Of a stretch of 64,000 nucleotides of DNA, positions 1 to 10,893 are shown piece by piece. Source of the DNA: Schizophyllum amplum (lineage: Eukaryota; Basidiomycota; Agaricomycetes; Agaricales; Schizophyllaceae). The position numbers and the translations under genes were made by a program. The number at the start of each line of letters is the position of its first letter. Within the stretch, counting starts at the first letter, position 1. Below the pieces are notes generated by a model that saw nothing but the letters and a program-made list of their open reading frames with translations, was not told the origin of the DNA and searched no databases. Location of the stretch: positions 1 to 64,000 of the forward strand of contig VDMD01000105.1 of assembly GCA_007026445.1 (NCBI GenBank). The letters run 5' to 3'.

Positions 1-82
1 TGATGGGCTACGCGGCAAACGGGTGATGGGCTACGCGGCAACGGGTGATGGGCTACGCGGCAACGGGTGATGGGCAACGCGG
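1..82. repeat. 22-23-nt tandem repeat, about 4 copies
   Basis: The window opens inside a tandem repeat with the unit TGATGGGCTACGCGGCAACGGG, four near-perfect copies visible, the last ending in GGGCAACGCGGCCATGG. The array continues off the left edge, so its full size is unknown. No coding role is apparent. Confidence 0.85.
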
Positions 83-177
83 CCATGGCTAGGTGACATC
101 TCTCACGACGTCTCTACGATTGCGCGCTGATCACACCGATGTCGAAGAGCACCCGGACGAGGGACCGCTCGTGGGCA

Positions 178-246
178 ACAGGATGCTCCTCTGCACGGGC
201 GACAGAATGCTCCTCTGCACGGGCGACAGAATGCTCGTCTGCCCGA
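178..246. repeat. 24-nt tandem repeat, about 3 copies
   Basis: Three copies of a unit close to GACAGAATGCTCCTCTGCAC plus GGGC, the third diverged (CTCGTCTGCCCGACGGG). The unit is open in both strands, which gives small overlapping reading frames that I do not regard as genes. Confidence 0.8.
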
Positions 247-363
247 CGGGTCTTCCTCAAGTTCAAATGTGTTGAAATGCAGGAATGGGGGGCGGTGAGT
301 GAGTGTGAAATTGTTGACAACGTGCGTATTGAGACTGACAGTGTTCTTAGATTGCGTCGCCTT

Positions 364-440
364 TCACCAGCGACATCGCCCTTGATCAGCGACATCGCCC
401 TTGATCAGCGACATCGCCCTTGATTAGCGACGTCGCCCCG
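364..440. repeat. 19-nt tandem repeat, about 4 copies
   Basis: Four copies of GCGACATCGCCCTTGATCA, the last degraded to GCGACGTCGCCCCGCG. A further 20-nt direct duplication (TGCGAGGACATCCCTTCCTT) lies at about 617-663. Confidence 0.8.
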
Positions 441-1546
441 CGTCGCTGTCGTCGCCCGCGCTTCTTGTCGCTCTAAGAGCCTCCCCGGCGTTCGTCATCA
501 ATCGCATCCCAATACCCTGTTTGCCGTTCTAAACGCAGGCACCTTTGGTGAGAGTTTGAACTTGGTCTGAACCCTGAAAAGTGCAAGATGAGCTTATTTC
601 TCAGGATATTAGCGCGCAGATGTGCGAGGACATCCCTTCCTTTGTGCGAGGACATCCCTTCCTTTGCTCAGTTTCGAATCCAATCCCTCCCTCTACCACC
701 GGACGGCGGACGCCTGCCACACTGCCCGATGGAGAACTCTCGGTATGCCTCTCACGCTCAATCATCACGGCGAATGTATGTCTTCTTGTTTCTAGCTTCC
801 CTCTATCGCAACGCTAACGTATGTACCGCCGCAGTCCGCCGCGAGATTACACCTCCGCGCCCTCGTTACTCGACCTCGGACGTCAACCGGCCGCGACACC
901 GATGCTGCGTGTGGAAACTGACTTGATATACTGAAAGTAACCCATGAACGAAACGATTTTACGAATCGGCCCACGCTCACTCAGTCACTCTCATGACATA
1001 GGCTGAGAGTTGGTAAATCGTTCATGTTTACTGTCTAGTATACGTATAAGTAATTTCAGAGGGATCGGCGGTGATTTGAGCAAATGGGAGGGGGTGGAAG
1101 CGTGAGGTGGGGAACTCCGGTTATACCCCTCAGCGAAACATCCGCCCTGCGCAACGACTCGCCTGGTCGTTCACTGTACGTTTCTGTAGGAATGTCTCTC
1201 TAGGTCCGATGAAGCTACCTACAATGTTTAGAGAGGTGAGTTGGACGAATCGTCCTGCAAGCTTGCAGAACGCGTCGTATTCTGGTTGATGGAAGTCATC
1301 CTCCTGTTCATGGCAGTTTGTGCTACGCAGTGCAGCTATTGGTCTGAGATTTTGTGTGCATACATTTGATACTTGCCTATACACCATATGATTTTCTCGG
1401 AATTTTCAGAGAATTCTGGGCGACGCCATCCGCGTGTTTCGTTGAGGGGGCCGGTTTCGCTTAGGGGTTACTTTCAGTATGGTGTATTAAGTATGGCCCT
1501 CGAGTTATTTGCACATGCTTTTGATTGATTTCAACGCTACTAGACT
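441..1546. other. No gene recognised; contains possible TIR element
   Basis: Nothing here resembles a known protein and no exon chain with consistent phase was found. Apart from the short duplication near 617-663 and the inverted repeat pair at 928-943 and 1465-1480 (separate entry), it looks like ordinary intergenic DNA. Confidence 0.5.
928..1480. mobile_element. Possible MITE-like element bounded by 16-bp inverted repeats
   Basis: ATACTGAAAGTAACCC at 928-943 recurs as its exact reverse complement, GGGTTACTTTCAGTAT, at 1465-1480. The 553-bp segment between has no recognised coding capacity, as expected for a non-autonomous DNA element. I do not see a convincing target-site duplication just outside the repeats, so this could also be a coincidental or ancient inverted repeat. 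Confidence 0.3.
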
Positions 1547-3660
1547 GTGTGCCCTAGTACCTCTGGGTGTACTGCACTAATCGGAGTCTCAATTGCCTTA
1601 TCAGTGTGGTGTGTTGCCGAGCCCCACAGGGCTTCTCGTATACAGCCGCATGTACGCCGCCGAGTGATCGGCGCCACGTCGCTTCATTTTGCGCTTACGC
1701 TCTACTGTGATCTTTGGACAGGTAAGCTAGATCATCGACGCCGCGCCTTCAGGCCTTCTCATGTGTGCAGGCTCCACAGACCTCGACTCGATGCCTTTCG
1801 AACCGGAAGGTTTCACGGACGCGCGCATCGCACACGAGTACCGGACGCTATGCGTCTTGGGCGAACTCGCGAATGGCGCCTCTACCGAGCAGCCAGTCTA
1901 CACGGAGATCAATCACCAGAGCGCTCTCACCAAAATCATTGATCTCCTCGACGACAACGACAGCCTCGCCTTCTTCACGCTTGTCTCTGATCCCCCATCT
2001 GGCGCGCTGGCATACGACAGCGACCTCGTCAGCCTCATAATCATCTCATTCAATATCGTTACTACCCTGTCCGACGCGGCGCGCTTTCCGCATGATCGCA
2101 GACTCGATCTGTCGTTACGCTCTCTATGGCCGCACGTCGTCAAATGGAGCGCTCTACTGCATCCCGCGCGTGGCCGCCTCATACGCGCACCGGGGCCGCG
2201 CGATGTTCGACGCAGTGTTACAGCAATCGTTCAGCTCTATCTCAGGATCTTCCAATCCCCAGATGTCATGTACTTCAAGTCGTTTCTGCATGGGAATCCT
2301 GACGCCGTCTCCCAAGCGTTCGAGCTCTGGCTCCGCTTCCCGCATTACTGCTCCAAATCTGGTCAGGAGTCAACCACGACTGTACATGGCGCGATCACTC
2401 TGTTCGTCGTGCTGAGCAACGTACTGCTCGGGAATGATGCCACCGTCGACGATTGTGCACTCTTCGCCGACGAGTTGCTCCTGACACTCGGCGATCTACG
2501 TACTCTATATCGCGCGATCTCTCGGCAAACATCTCTATTGGCCAAGTTGACCACAAAATCCGCGATCATCCGCGGGCTTTGGAGCAATCACTTCACCCTG
2601 CTGACCCGCTGCCTTTGTTTATGCCTTCAGCGATGTCCAGAACGACCGCCTATTCCGAAAAAGGTTATCGTTTCCACCGTCTCGGCCGCGATGCTCTGCG
2701 TCAAAATTCAAGCCCCAGCGGATGCCGCTTCCCGCGCCCTCGGACTGCTCACCGCTCTATGCCGCACGGTGTCCAGCAATCACCCCCTCGCACGAGCAAT
2801 CGACGCCGGTGTATTCGATCTCCTCCACGACCTCGGGCGCCCCGCCGACATGTACGACATCACAGACTTCGCACAGCAGCTCTCCGCAGGTCTTTTCCAT
2901 CCGCGAGTCAGCCGGGTCCTCCTCCGTCGGCATCCAAACGTCCCGTATGTTGCGCCGTCCCCTGCGCGTGTAGAGCCGGGCCATATCCCAGATTGGCAGG
3001 ATGTTGCACTCCTATGGAGTATGTTTCTCAAACCATACATTGAGGCGTATGACTCTCGTTCGGCGGAGATGAAGACGGGCTGGCGCTACGCCATGACATG
3101 TACGAATCATCACGTAAGTAAATTCCTGTTCGCCCAACATCTCATCTCACTGAGAGGGACAGGGTCCGCATAATGAACTCGTGCGCGTATGTCCCTGTGC
3201 AGGCGCTTTCTATTGCTCCGGAAGCTGTCGTAAGATGCACAGGTCGAAGCACCGCGAAGTATGCGATGCCGACCAAGGACCGTGGGGGCTGAACGGTCAG
3301 TTGTGTGTCTTTCAAGATGCGCGCCGTATTTGATTGTGTCTCACAGGTGCAATAACTCTCGACGACGCGATCTTTACCTGCACAATCGCACGCGGCTACA
3401 TATCTTGTCAACGGGGGACGATTGGAGCTCAGATTGCGTCCTTGGGATGTCCTCTGCAGGAAGTACATATCATTGTTCTGATAGACCTGTACGATGTTCT
3501 TCCTATCCCTCGACACACGCTTGAAACATGTCCAAAAATCGCTACGTCGTATTTTGTGCCCAGCGTAGTAGTTGTCGATGTTCTCTTGCGCATAGGGGCG
3601 GCACGAGCGAGGCACCATGTGCCATTCGTATACAATCTGAAGTATTTCTATCGTACATAG
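1547..3660 (+). CDS. MYND-type zinc-finger protein
   Basis: Spliced gene. A long helical, HEAT/ARM-like N-terminal part of about 450 residues (exon about 1771-3113) is followed by a MYND zinc finger split by a 49-nt intron (3114-3162). The finger reads MTCTNHH, then, across the intron, CPCAGAFYCSGSCRKMHRSK and HREVC, giving the C-C, C-C, C-H-C spacing of MYND. A second intron (3296-3346) joins in phase to a last exon that ends at TAG 3658-3660. A likely upstream exon 1547-1721 joins in phase 1 through GTAAGC..TGTGCAG (1722-1770); the true start is therefore uncertain between 1547 and 1761. MYND fingers bind proline-rich partner peptides; this architecture, a helical body with a near-C-terminal MYND, is expanded in Agaricomycetes and has no agreed function. 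Substrate or partner cannot be read from sequence. Confidence 0.75.
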
Positions 3661-3835
3661 CAATGACCATGAATGTGATGATGTGGACGGCACTATTCGC
3701 GTCGCTTCACTCACGCCAATCTCCTCGCACTTCCTGCTTCCCTCGTCTTGCGTTGCCTCCCCGAACTTTGCCTGTTCCCTTGCCCCCATCCATTACAGAG
3801 CGTGATTATCTCCCTACATAGGGATAGTATACCGA

Positions 3836-6026
3836 AGCTCCCGCGCCCCGTCGCCCGTCGAGATCACCGCCGTCCGCTCCCCATCCTTCTCCTCTTTGGC
3901 CTGGCTCTCCTCTTCGGACTGGCTCTCCTTGTGTCCAACGATGTGTACAACGACGCCGACGCCGCGAAGAAATGCGACTGCCGAGGAGACCTGTCAGGAT
4001 GCCAAACCCAAACGCCGTCCACTGCGCCGCGCTCTAGAGACTAGGCGTCGAGCTGCGCTGCGTTCTAGGCGTCGAGCTGTGCCTCGCGAAGCGAGCGCCC
4101 CTCGTCTGTTGACATCGCTTATACGTATAGGCTACCGTCTAGACGGCGATGCCAACGGAGGTGCCCAGCTGGAGGCGCGTCAGCGCGTGCGAGAACTAGC
4201 GAAAAGCAAGACCTGCCTGAATCATAAAGCCCGCCGCAGACGCTTTGCTCATTCGGGCGCAAGATTTCGGCGATGAAGAGCGTACCGCCGGCGAAGAAGA
4301 AGTCCGCACCGATGACGAAGGTGCTAGGTGGCGGCGGGGAAGCCAAAGGCTCAGTACATCGTTTTGCCGCGAACGCCGCGGTGGAGGTGATCAGCGTCCC
4401 GAAGGCTGCGTGTAGGATTAGCTACCACATCCCACTCGACGTGACGAACGATCACTCATCAACCACACAGTGCTAACGAGCGCTATGGAAAAGGCGACCA
4501 AGACGTTGCACAGAATACTCGCGGCGAAAATTGGGATGAAGCGCACGGCAGCGAGCATGGGCCCGTACTGGGCCTCCTGGTTGAACAGCTGCACGTCTCG
4601 CTTCAGTGACAAGGCAGCAAACAATGCGAACATACGGAGCTCACCTGCGCCCAGAACTGCCAGCTGAGGAACGCACACCGATTCAGGAACGCGACGGCCA
4701 TACGAACACCGTATCGGCCGCGTGCGCGCGCGAATAGCAGCGGGCGCATGAGAGGTGGAGGTGTCCAGACGCAATGGGGCGCATTCGGATCGTCCTGTAT
4801 GCACTCGAGGAAGCTGGAGTAGATATCAGGCGCTGGTCCGATATCGTACGACGCAAATACAAACTGACTGCTGCCACGCGAGGAAGACGGCGATGAGGAA
4901 GACGCCTATGATAAGTAGAGCGATGATGTCTGAAAGGACATGAGCTATCGAACGGTAAGATCATAGACGACGTACACGGCGTGCCCCACTGCTTCGGCTG
5001 CGCGACCTCTCCTTGGGCGAGGATGAAGAGAATGAATGTGAGCCCGGCCGTGACGACGATTGACCCTAGCCAGTCGACGCGCCGGTCCTTCTCCTGCGAA
5101 GGAGGATCCCGGCGAATAGCGTACAGTCCACCGAAAAAACACAGCCCGGCGAGCGCAGCGAGGAAGTAAAAGGCAGCACGCCACGTGTTGCTGTCGATCG
5201 AATCATGAGTGGAAAGTCGACGAAAAGGGATGCGAGCAACGCACCTTGTATACTGGGTCAACGCGCCGCCAACAATGGTGCCCAGTGTGCCACCGGCCGG
5301 AGCGCCAGCTGAGAAGGTGGCGAAAGCGATGGAGCGCGCTCGGGATGGGGGAAATGTGTCCGCCAGAATGCCTAGCTGGTCTAAGATGGTCAAGATATGG
5401 TCGACTGAGAAGTAATATGAGGGGCCTACGCACAGCGGCGGGGATGATAGCTGCGCCACCAGCGCCCTGCAGCCCTCGGAGGAGCATCAGCGTCAACGAG
5501 TCTTGTGGCATGAGCGTGAGTTAGACTTGATAGTCTGCGAGGTAGCGCACGTACCGTTAACGAAAGCACATCCTAAGGCGAATGCGAAAAGCCACAAAGC
5601 GCCGCCCAAGAACGTCTTCTTCCTCCCATATACATCCGCGATCCGTCCGAACATGAGTAGTAGGCACCCCTAAGACGCATCAGTTGGATTCGATCGCGAG
5701 AGAGCGCCACGCACTGAGAGCTTAACGCATACGCGTTGGTGAGCCACTGCAGCTGGTCCTGCTGAATGCCGGGGTCGATCCCGATCGTAGGCAGCGCGAT
5801 CGCAACGGCCGTCGTGTTCGAGATCTGCAAAGATTGAGTACTCGCTGCGCTGCGGAGAATCAACCTCGCCACTCACGTTCACGCCCATCGCGGTCGTACA
5901 TACGGCGGTGATCGCTGTCGATGTCCTTTGACCGGGAACGTTGCCTGCCTCTCGCGCGTTGTCTCCACACGAAGATGGACGAGGAGAGGAAGAAGTAGAC
6001 GGGAACGATTTTGTTGGCCGTCCCAT
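3836..6026 (-). pseudogene. Decayed MFS (DHA2-type) drug transporter, copy 1
   Basis: Exon by exon this is a paralogue of the intact transporter at 13800-15949. Well preserved are the segments ISNTTAVAIALPTIGIDPGI, motif A (GRIADVYGRKK, exon about 5580-5665), DPPSQEKDRRVDWLGS with TAGLTFILFILAQGE, and a long loop exon WTPPPLMRPLLFARARGRYG. The 3' half is broken: around 4340-4380 the exon is rearranged, so that a TAC-TGA stands where copy 2 has TAC-TGG; about 8 nt are missing near 4218-4226, just before the last donor, which itself reads CAG-GCAGGT; and a TAG (4139-4141) replaces the Ser codon of IAVSTVVYD. The first exon has also lost about 35 nt relative to copy 2. A shortened product from ATG 6026 cannot be excluded, but loss of the last helices argues against transport. 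Substrate of the family member is unknown; DHA2 proteins are proton antiporters for drugs or small metabolites. Confidence 0.8.
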
Positions 6027-8091
6027 GTCAAGCCGGCTGACCGAGGCATCTTGTCGTACAGCCGTATAAGCGCGCGCAGGTCACATCGCACGACGAGCAC
6101 AGCGTTCGACGCATAGTACGTACCTCCTACTTAGCTCGGAGTGGAATCCTTTGGCATATGCTCAACGGATCCCTTCCGCCGTCACCATATGTGCGAAGCG
6201 GCTCCGAGCCGCCGATTGGGAAGCTCAGTAAATTGTCGCCATCAACGTGTCGGTGTGCAGGGGGATGAAGAGGGGTGTACATCAGACTCCAGCCGCGCAT
6301 AATAGCCTGATCTTATTGGCGTACATCGGGGCAAGAGCCAACACTAGAGGAAGCGCCGGCTGCGCACGGCATAGACCTTGCTTGCCCTCACAGCCACGGC
6401 TTACTGTAGATCTTCATGGTTACTTCCTTCTCTCAAGCAGCCAGCCATCGTGTACTCCCTTGTACTCCCCAGGTTTCCCCTCATCAGTGTCCCGCGTGTT
6501 CCCCAGCAGAACACTGACCACCGGTCGCATGTTTGCATGAAAGTGTGCCCACTCAAGCCGCACTGAACAAGCAATCACACTCCTTAGTCAAGACAACACC
6601 GCGCTCTTCGGTGGCAGTGCTACCCAATTACCAGCCTGGAAGACACTGCAGGGGAGCTCAGAGAAAGGCCGTAGGGTTGGAGGGAGAGATGGGTAGAGTG
6701 GACGGGGAAGGAGCAAGGGGACAGATGGAGGAGACGGCAAGGGAAAGCAAGGGCGAGGGGCGTCCCATCCTGAGTGTAAGTCTATGGCGGCGATGGGGTG
6801 GGGCTCGCGAGCAAGTAGAGGCGTGTTGTACTTACAGCGCCTGAGAGTGTCGATGCCAGTGTGCGTGAAGGGAAGAGCTGGAAAGAGGGGAGGCCAAGTG
6901 AGAGGAGATGCATACTACAACCTCTGCGAATATGGAGTTACTTACATCTATGGATTGCAAATAACATTGTGAATGAGATGACGCGGGTGATGCACGGGCT
7001 TTGTAGAGGCTGAGGGCCCGTGCGCATCCATCCGAAGGCTTCATCCATCGACAGTTCTCGAAACCTGACACGGATGCGGTACCCTCGGTACCATCTTCGC
7101 GTCTGCTCCCACCGCGACTGCACCAGTGCTGACAGTATACTGGTGTCGCCTCACCGCCCCTGAAGCTCTCGCGCTGAGCCTAGTTTCAAGTCATGCACTC
7201 CGAATTGATGGTACCTGCTGCTGCGCACAGGGTTTGCCGAGCGTAGGGTTTCTTATGGGTGACGGGGTCGTTGAAAAGTTGCCATCTGAGGGATGGGAAG
7301 GACGCGCACTGCGCGGACTGACACTCCTCCGACCTGTGGCACGTTCAGCGCCACTCAGCCTCAAGAGTCAAAGCACAGGATGCCGCGCTACGCGCGAGAC
7401 GAAACGGAGAGTGAGGCGCGTCTAGAGGCGATGGCACTGTAGCACTGCAGGCGATGCGAGTAGAGGCGAAAGCGTAAGTAGAAGGGCTGAGGATGGCAAG
7501 TGCGAGATGCTGAATTCGAAGGAGTTCCCAGGGCTGTATTGGACCAAGCACTGGTGTGGAAGGTGCAGATTGCGAGGGATGGGAAGGACATGTACACTGC
7601 GCGCTGCCCGAACAGACATTCCCTCGTTTTGGCACTCTCAGCGCGATATGCGAAGTCATTGCATATTAAGAATGTCATTCAATGCGGGCAGAAGCAGACA
7701 GAGCGGCAGCAGGACAGAGCAGATCGCAGATCAGGAAAGAACAGGTGCGCGGCGGGAGTCGAACGGCAGGCCATTGACAGTATGTATGAGTCATTGTTTG
7801 GTATTGTGGACGAAAAAAGACAGATAATTATGGGGGAGGAGAGACCTTGCAAGCAAGGTAATGGCCACGATCAAGCGTGGGAAGTACATCCCTAAACAAT
7901 ATTCGGTCCGCCCCGTCCGAGCGTGCGCCCCTTGTCCGATTCCACCATCTCGCCGCTGTTTTCTCGACGAGCGCCAAAGATCAGGATCCGAATATACTCA
8001 TATCGCCTGTATCTCTTCAATGAATAGTTGTCATTGTCTTCCTTCTCGCCGAATTTTGTATATCGCAGGCTACACTCGTGTCTTATCCTCG
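6027..8091. other. No gene recognised
   Basis: About 2 kb without recognisable coding. A degenerate internal duplication is visible (GAGGGATGGGAAGGAC at about 7288 and again about 7578, each followed by a similar GCACTGCGCG). At about 7825-7875 the sequence around GAGAGACCTTGCAAGCAAGG matches, in inverted orientation, about 63270-63335 (separate finding). Confidence 0.5.
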
Positions 8092-8245
8092 TTCGGTCCC
8101 GACCTGCGCACTGAAGATTTCCGCTCCTCGAGCTTCTGGCCATCATCGGTGGCTCGCTGACTACTTACGATTGGTCTCGACACCATCTGCCTCGAGAAAG
8201 TCGCCTCTCGAACCCCGAGGCTTTTCGCTCGCCTTGTTTATAGTT
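8092..8245 (+). repeat. Diverged inverted copy of the 16.92-17.06 kb segment
   Basis: The stretch containing CGACCTGCGCACTGAAG and GAGCTTCTGGCCATCATCGG aligns with the reverse complement of about 16918-17060 (CGACCTGCGCATCGAAG, AAGCTTCTGGCCACCGTTGG) at roughly 70-75 percent identity over about 140 nt by eye. Both have short open frames with a shared peptide flavour (DLR.E.F....SSFWP..VAR), so it may be a relic of coding sequence or of a dispersed element. Confidence 0.45.
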
Positions 8246-8292
8246 CGCACCACCGTAGGCGATGCACTCACGCAGTACACAAGGTGCGCGTG
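8236..8292 (+). pseudogene. Possible MFS exon relic (GALTQYTR exon), opposite strand
   Basis: GCACTCACGCAGTACACAAG followed by GTGCGCG resembles the exon end GALTQYTR plus donor found in both MFS copies (near 5240-5260 and 15172-15190), but on the + strand. Only about 35-50 nt match, so this is a weak call. Confidence 0.25.
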
Positions 8293-8374
8293 AAAGCGTT
8301 TTTTTCTCTTCGTAAGTCTCTCACATAATGTCTTCCAGTGATACATAGCCGCCGAATCCACCGACGAGGTATGT

Positions 8375-10290
8375 GTCGACTCTCCAGCGAGGTCACCGTC
8401 ATCTCCCTGACGAGGTCACCGTTGTCTGCCCGGCGCGTCGTCTACGTCTTCCCGGCGAGGTGGGCGCCCGACAAGGAGGGGTCGTCTCTACGGCAAACTC
8501 GAAGGCGTCGTCTGCCTGGCGATGAGGTCACCACGGTCACCCTGACGCGGCCTCTCGGATAAAATAACTGAATTTACCGACGAGGGATGTCGTCGTCGCC
8601 TGCCTGACGAGGAGTCTTCGTACACCCAACGAGGTCATCGTCGTCGAGCTCACCGACGAGGTCATCGCCGTCGGCTCCCTGACGAGGAAGCGCCGTTTCC
8701 CGGCGAGGTTGGCGTCGTCTGCCTGACGAGATCCGCGCCGTCTCCTCGACGAGGCCATCGTCTTCTTCTCAACGAGGTCGCAGTCGTTACCGAAGAGGAG
8801 GCGTAGTCCCTCTGGCGAAGTCATCGATGCGCCCCGACGAGGACGTGGTCGTATGCCCGACGAGGACGTGGTCGTATGCCCGACGAGGACGTGGCGTCTG
8901 CTCTACGAGGGGGCGTCAAAGACGCGGGAGAGGCGTCGCCCCGACGAGTTCGTTGACACGCCCATCGGCATCTCCTCAACGAGGAGGTCTTATTCTCGTC
9001 TCATCAACGCGCCCAGACGAGATCGTAGTCGTCTGCCCGACGAGATTGTAGTTGTCTGCCCGACGAGATCGTAGTCGTCTGCCCGGCGAGATTGTAGTTG
9101 TCTGCCCGGCGAGATCGTAGTTGTCTGCCCGACGAGGTCAGGCGTCATCTTCCCGGAGTCACCGTATTCCCGACGAGGTCGCCTTGGTCTCTACTCGACG
9201 AGGGCGCGTCTCCCCGACGAGGTCGTCTTCGCCTCCTCGACGAGGTCATCAACGCGCCCAGACGACTCGTTGTCTGCGGCGGATTCCCGAGGAGGTCAGG
9301 CGTCTCCCTGACAAGGTTATCAACGTCTACCCAGCGAGGTGATCGCCGTTGTCTGCCCGGCGAGTCGAAGTCCTCGAATTTACCGACATTTCCTGGTCGT
9401 CGTCCCCAGACAAACCCTTAGAGCAGCTCACCAGCGGGATGGGCGTCGTCTCCCCGACGAGGTCAGGCGTCTCCCCGACGAGGTCATTTTCGTCTTCCTC
9501 GACGAGATAGGCGACAAATTGCCCGACGAGGTCATCGCCGTCGTCTGCCCGACGGATACTTAGGCGCTGTCTGCTGCCCGACGGATACTTAGGCGCCGTC
9601 TGCGTGACGAGGTCAGGCGTCCTATACCTGACGAGGGGGCATCATCTGCCCGACGAGGTCACCGCCTGCCTGAGGAAGAGTCGTCTTCTTTGCGACGAGG
9701 AGGAGGAGTCCCGGACGACGAGGTTAACGTCATCTTCCAGACGAGGAAGCGTCGAGCTCACCGAAGAGGTCATTGACGCGCCCAGACGAGATCAAGCGCC
9801 GTCTCCCGGCGAGACAGGCGCCGTCTGCTTGACGAGAAGTTGTCGTCTGCCCGGCGAGGTACGCGTCGTCAAATTGGCTGACAAGGTCAGGCGTCGTCTG
9901 TTTAACGAGGGAGTCGTCATCTGCCCGACGAGGTTATCTGCGTTTGCCCGACGAGGTCGGCGTCGTCCACCTGGCGAGGTCGTCGTCAAGCTCACCAGCT
10001 GGGAGGTGTCGTCTCCCCAGTGAGATTGGCGCCGTGTGCCCGACGGGGAGGTTGAGAACGGTGGATTCGCGCATTCGAAGACGCGGGAGAGGCGTCTCCT
10101 CATTGGGCCGTCGACGCGCCGTGACAAAGTCATCGTCGTCTTCCCGACGGGGTCATCTTCATCTGCCCAGCCAGGTTCGTCCGCCTGACGAGGTAGGCGA
10201 CAAACTGCCCGACGAGAAGGCGTCGTCCGCCCGACGAGGTCGTTGTTATCGAGGACACGGCGTCGCCGTCTCTTAAATCCCTCGTCGCCA
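8375..10290. repeat. 1.9-kb degenerate minisatellite, GACGAGGTC-rich
   Basis: Dozens of imperfect units built on TGCCCGACGAGGTCATCGCC and CGTCGTC, with spacing drifting between about 22 and 36 nt, fill this block. Short runs are nearly identical, for example GAGATCGTAGTCGTCTGCCC repeated about 4 times at 9020-9125, and GACGGATACTTAGGCGC.GTCTGC twice at about 9553-9600. All six frames contain long open stretches (LPDEV, CPTRS, ARRGR types) because the unit lacks stop codons; frame rotates between units, so I do not call a gene. The first unit follows directly after the MFS exon relic. Confidence 0.8.
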
Positions 10291-10893
10291 TCTACCTCTC
10301 CTGTTCATTGCCTCCCTCCACTCCGCTCGTCTCCCTTTCCTTTCCTTCGTTTCTCTCGTTGTCGACCTGTCTCCCTCGTTGTCGTCCGGCCTCCCTCCTC
10401 GTCATCTTACCTTCCTGCTTGTCATGCTGCATCTACCCTTGTCATCCCTCCCCTTTCCTTCGTCGCCCTCGTCATCCCTCCTTTTCCCGTCGTCTCCGTC
10501 GCCCTCCCTCCCTCATTCTCGAGCTGTCGGGAGTCGTGCCTCTGTCGTGCTCACATCCATGGGCCTCACCCCATCACCATCTTCACTCTCAAAGTGCTCC
10601 TCGACTTCGTTCACGCAAGCAGCAACTTGAAAGGCATCGACGAACACGCTACCTTATCAAGGGCGCCGCCGTCCAGGGTTCCGCTCACCCAAGACATTGA
10701 ACACCCTAACCGACGAGTCGATCTGTAGGGGGCGGGCAAAACAGTCAACGAGCAATTGTATCCTGACCGCGCGTCTACGGTCCATCCGCGGCTCTCTGCT
10801 CTTACGCTCAACATCATCTTCCCCATCCTCATCAACATTATCTCCCCCATTCTCTCATCCTGACTCGCATCCTCGTCAACATCGTCACTCAAC
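10291..10893. other. Pyrimidine-rich spacer, no gene recognised
   Basis: About 10300-10530 is strongly C/T-rich (CTCCCTC, CGTCGTC, CATCCCTCC runs), with long Ser/Pro/Leu frames that are a composition effect. 10530-10893 has mixed composition. It could be promoter and 5' UTR of the repeat-built gene that may start at 10894. Confidence 0.4.

Noticed and set aside
4273..6116. Separate + strand genes over copy 1 of the transporter
   Set aside because: They are antisense shadows of conserved MFS exons on the - strand.
9339..10276. Arg-rich or LPDEV-repeat genes in the 8.4-10.3 kb array
   Set aside because: Frames rotate between units, no start context, no unique sequence at either end.
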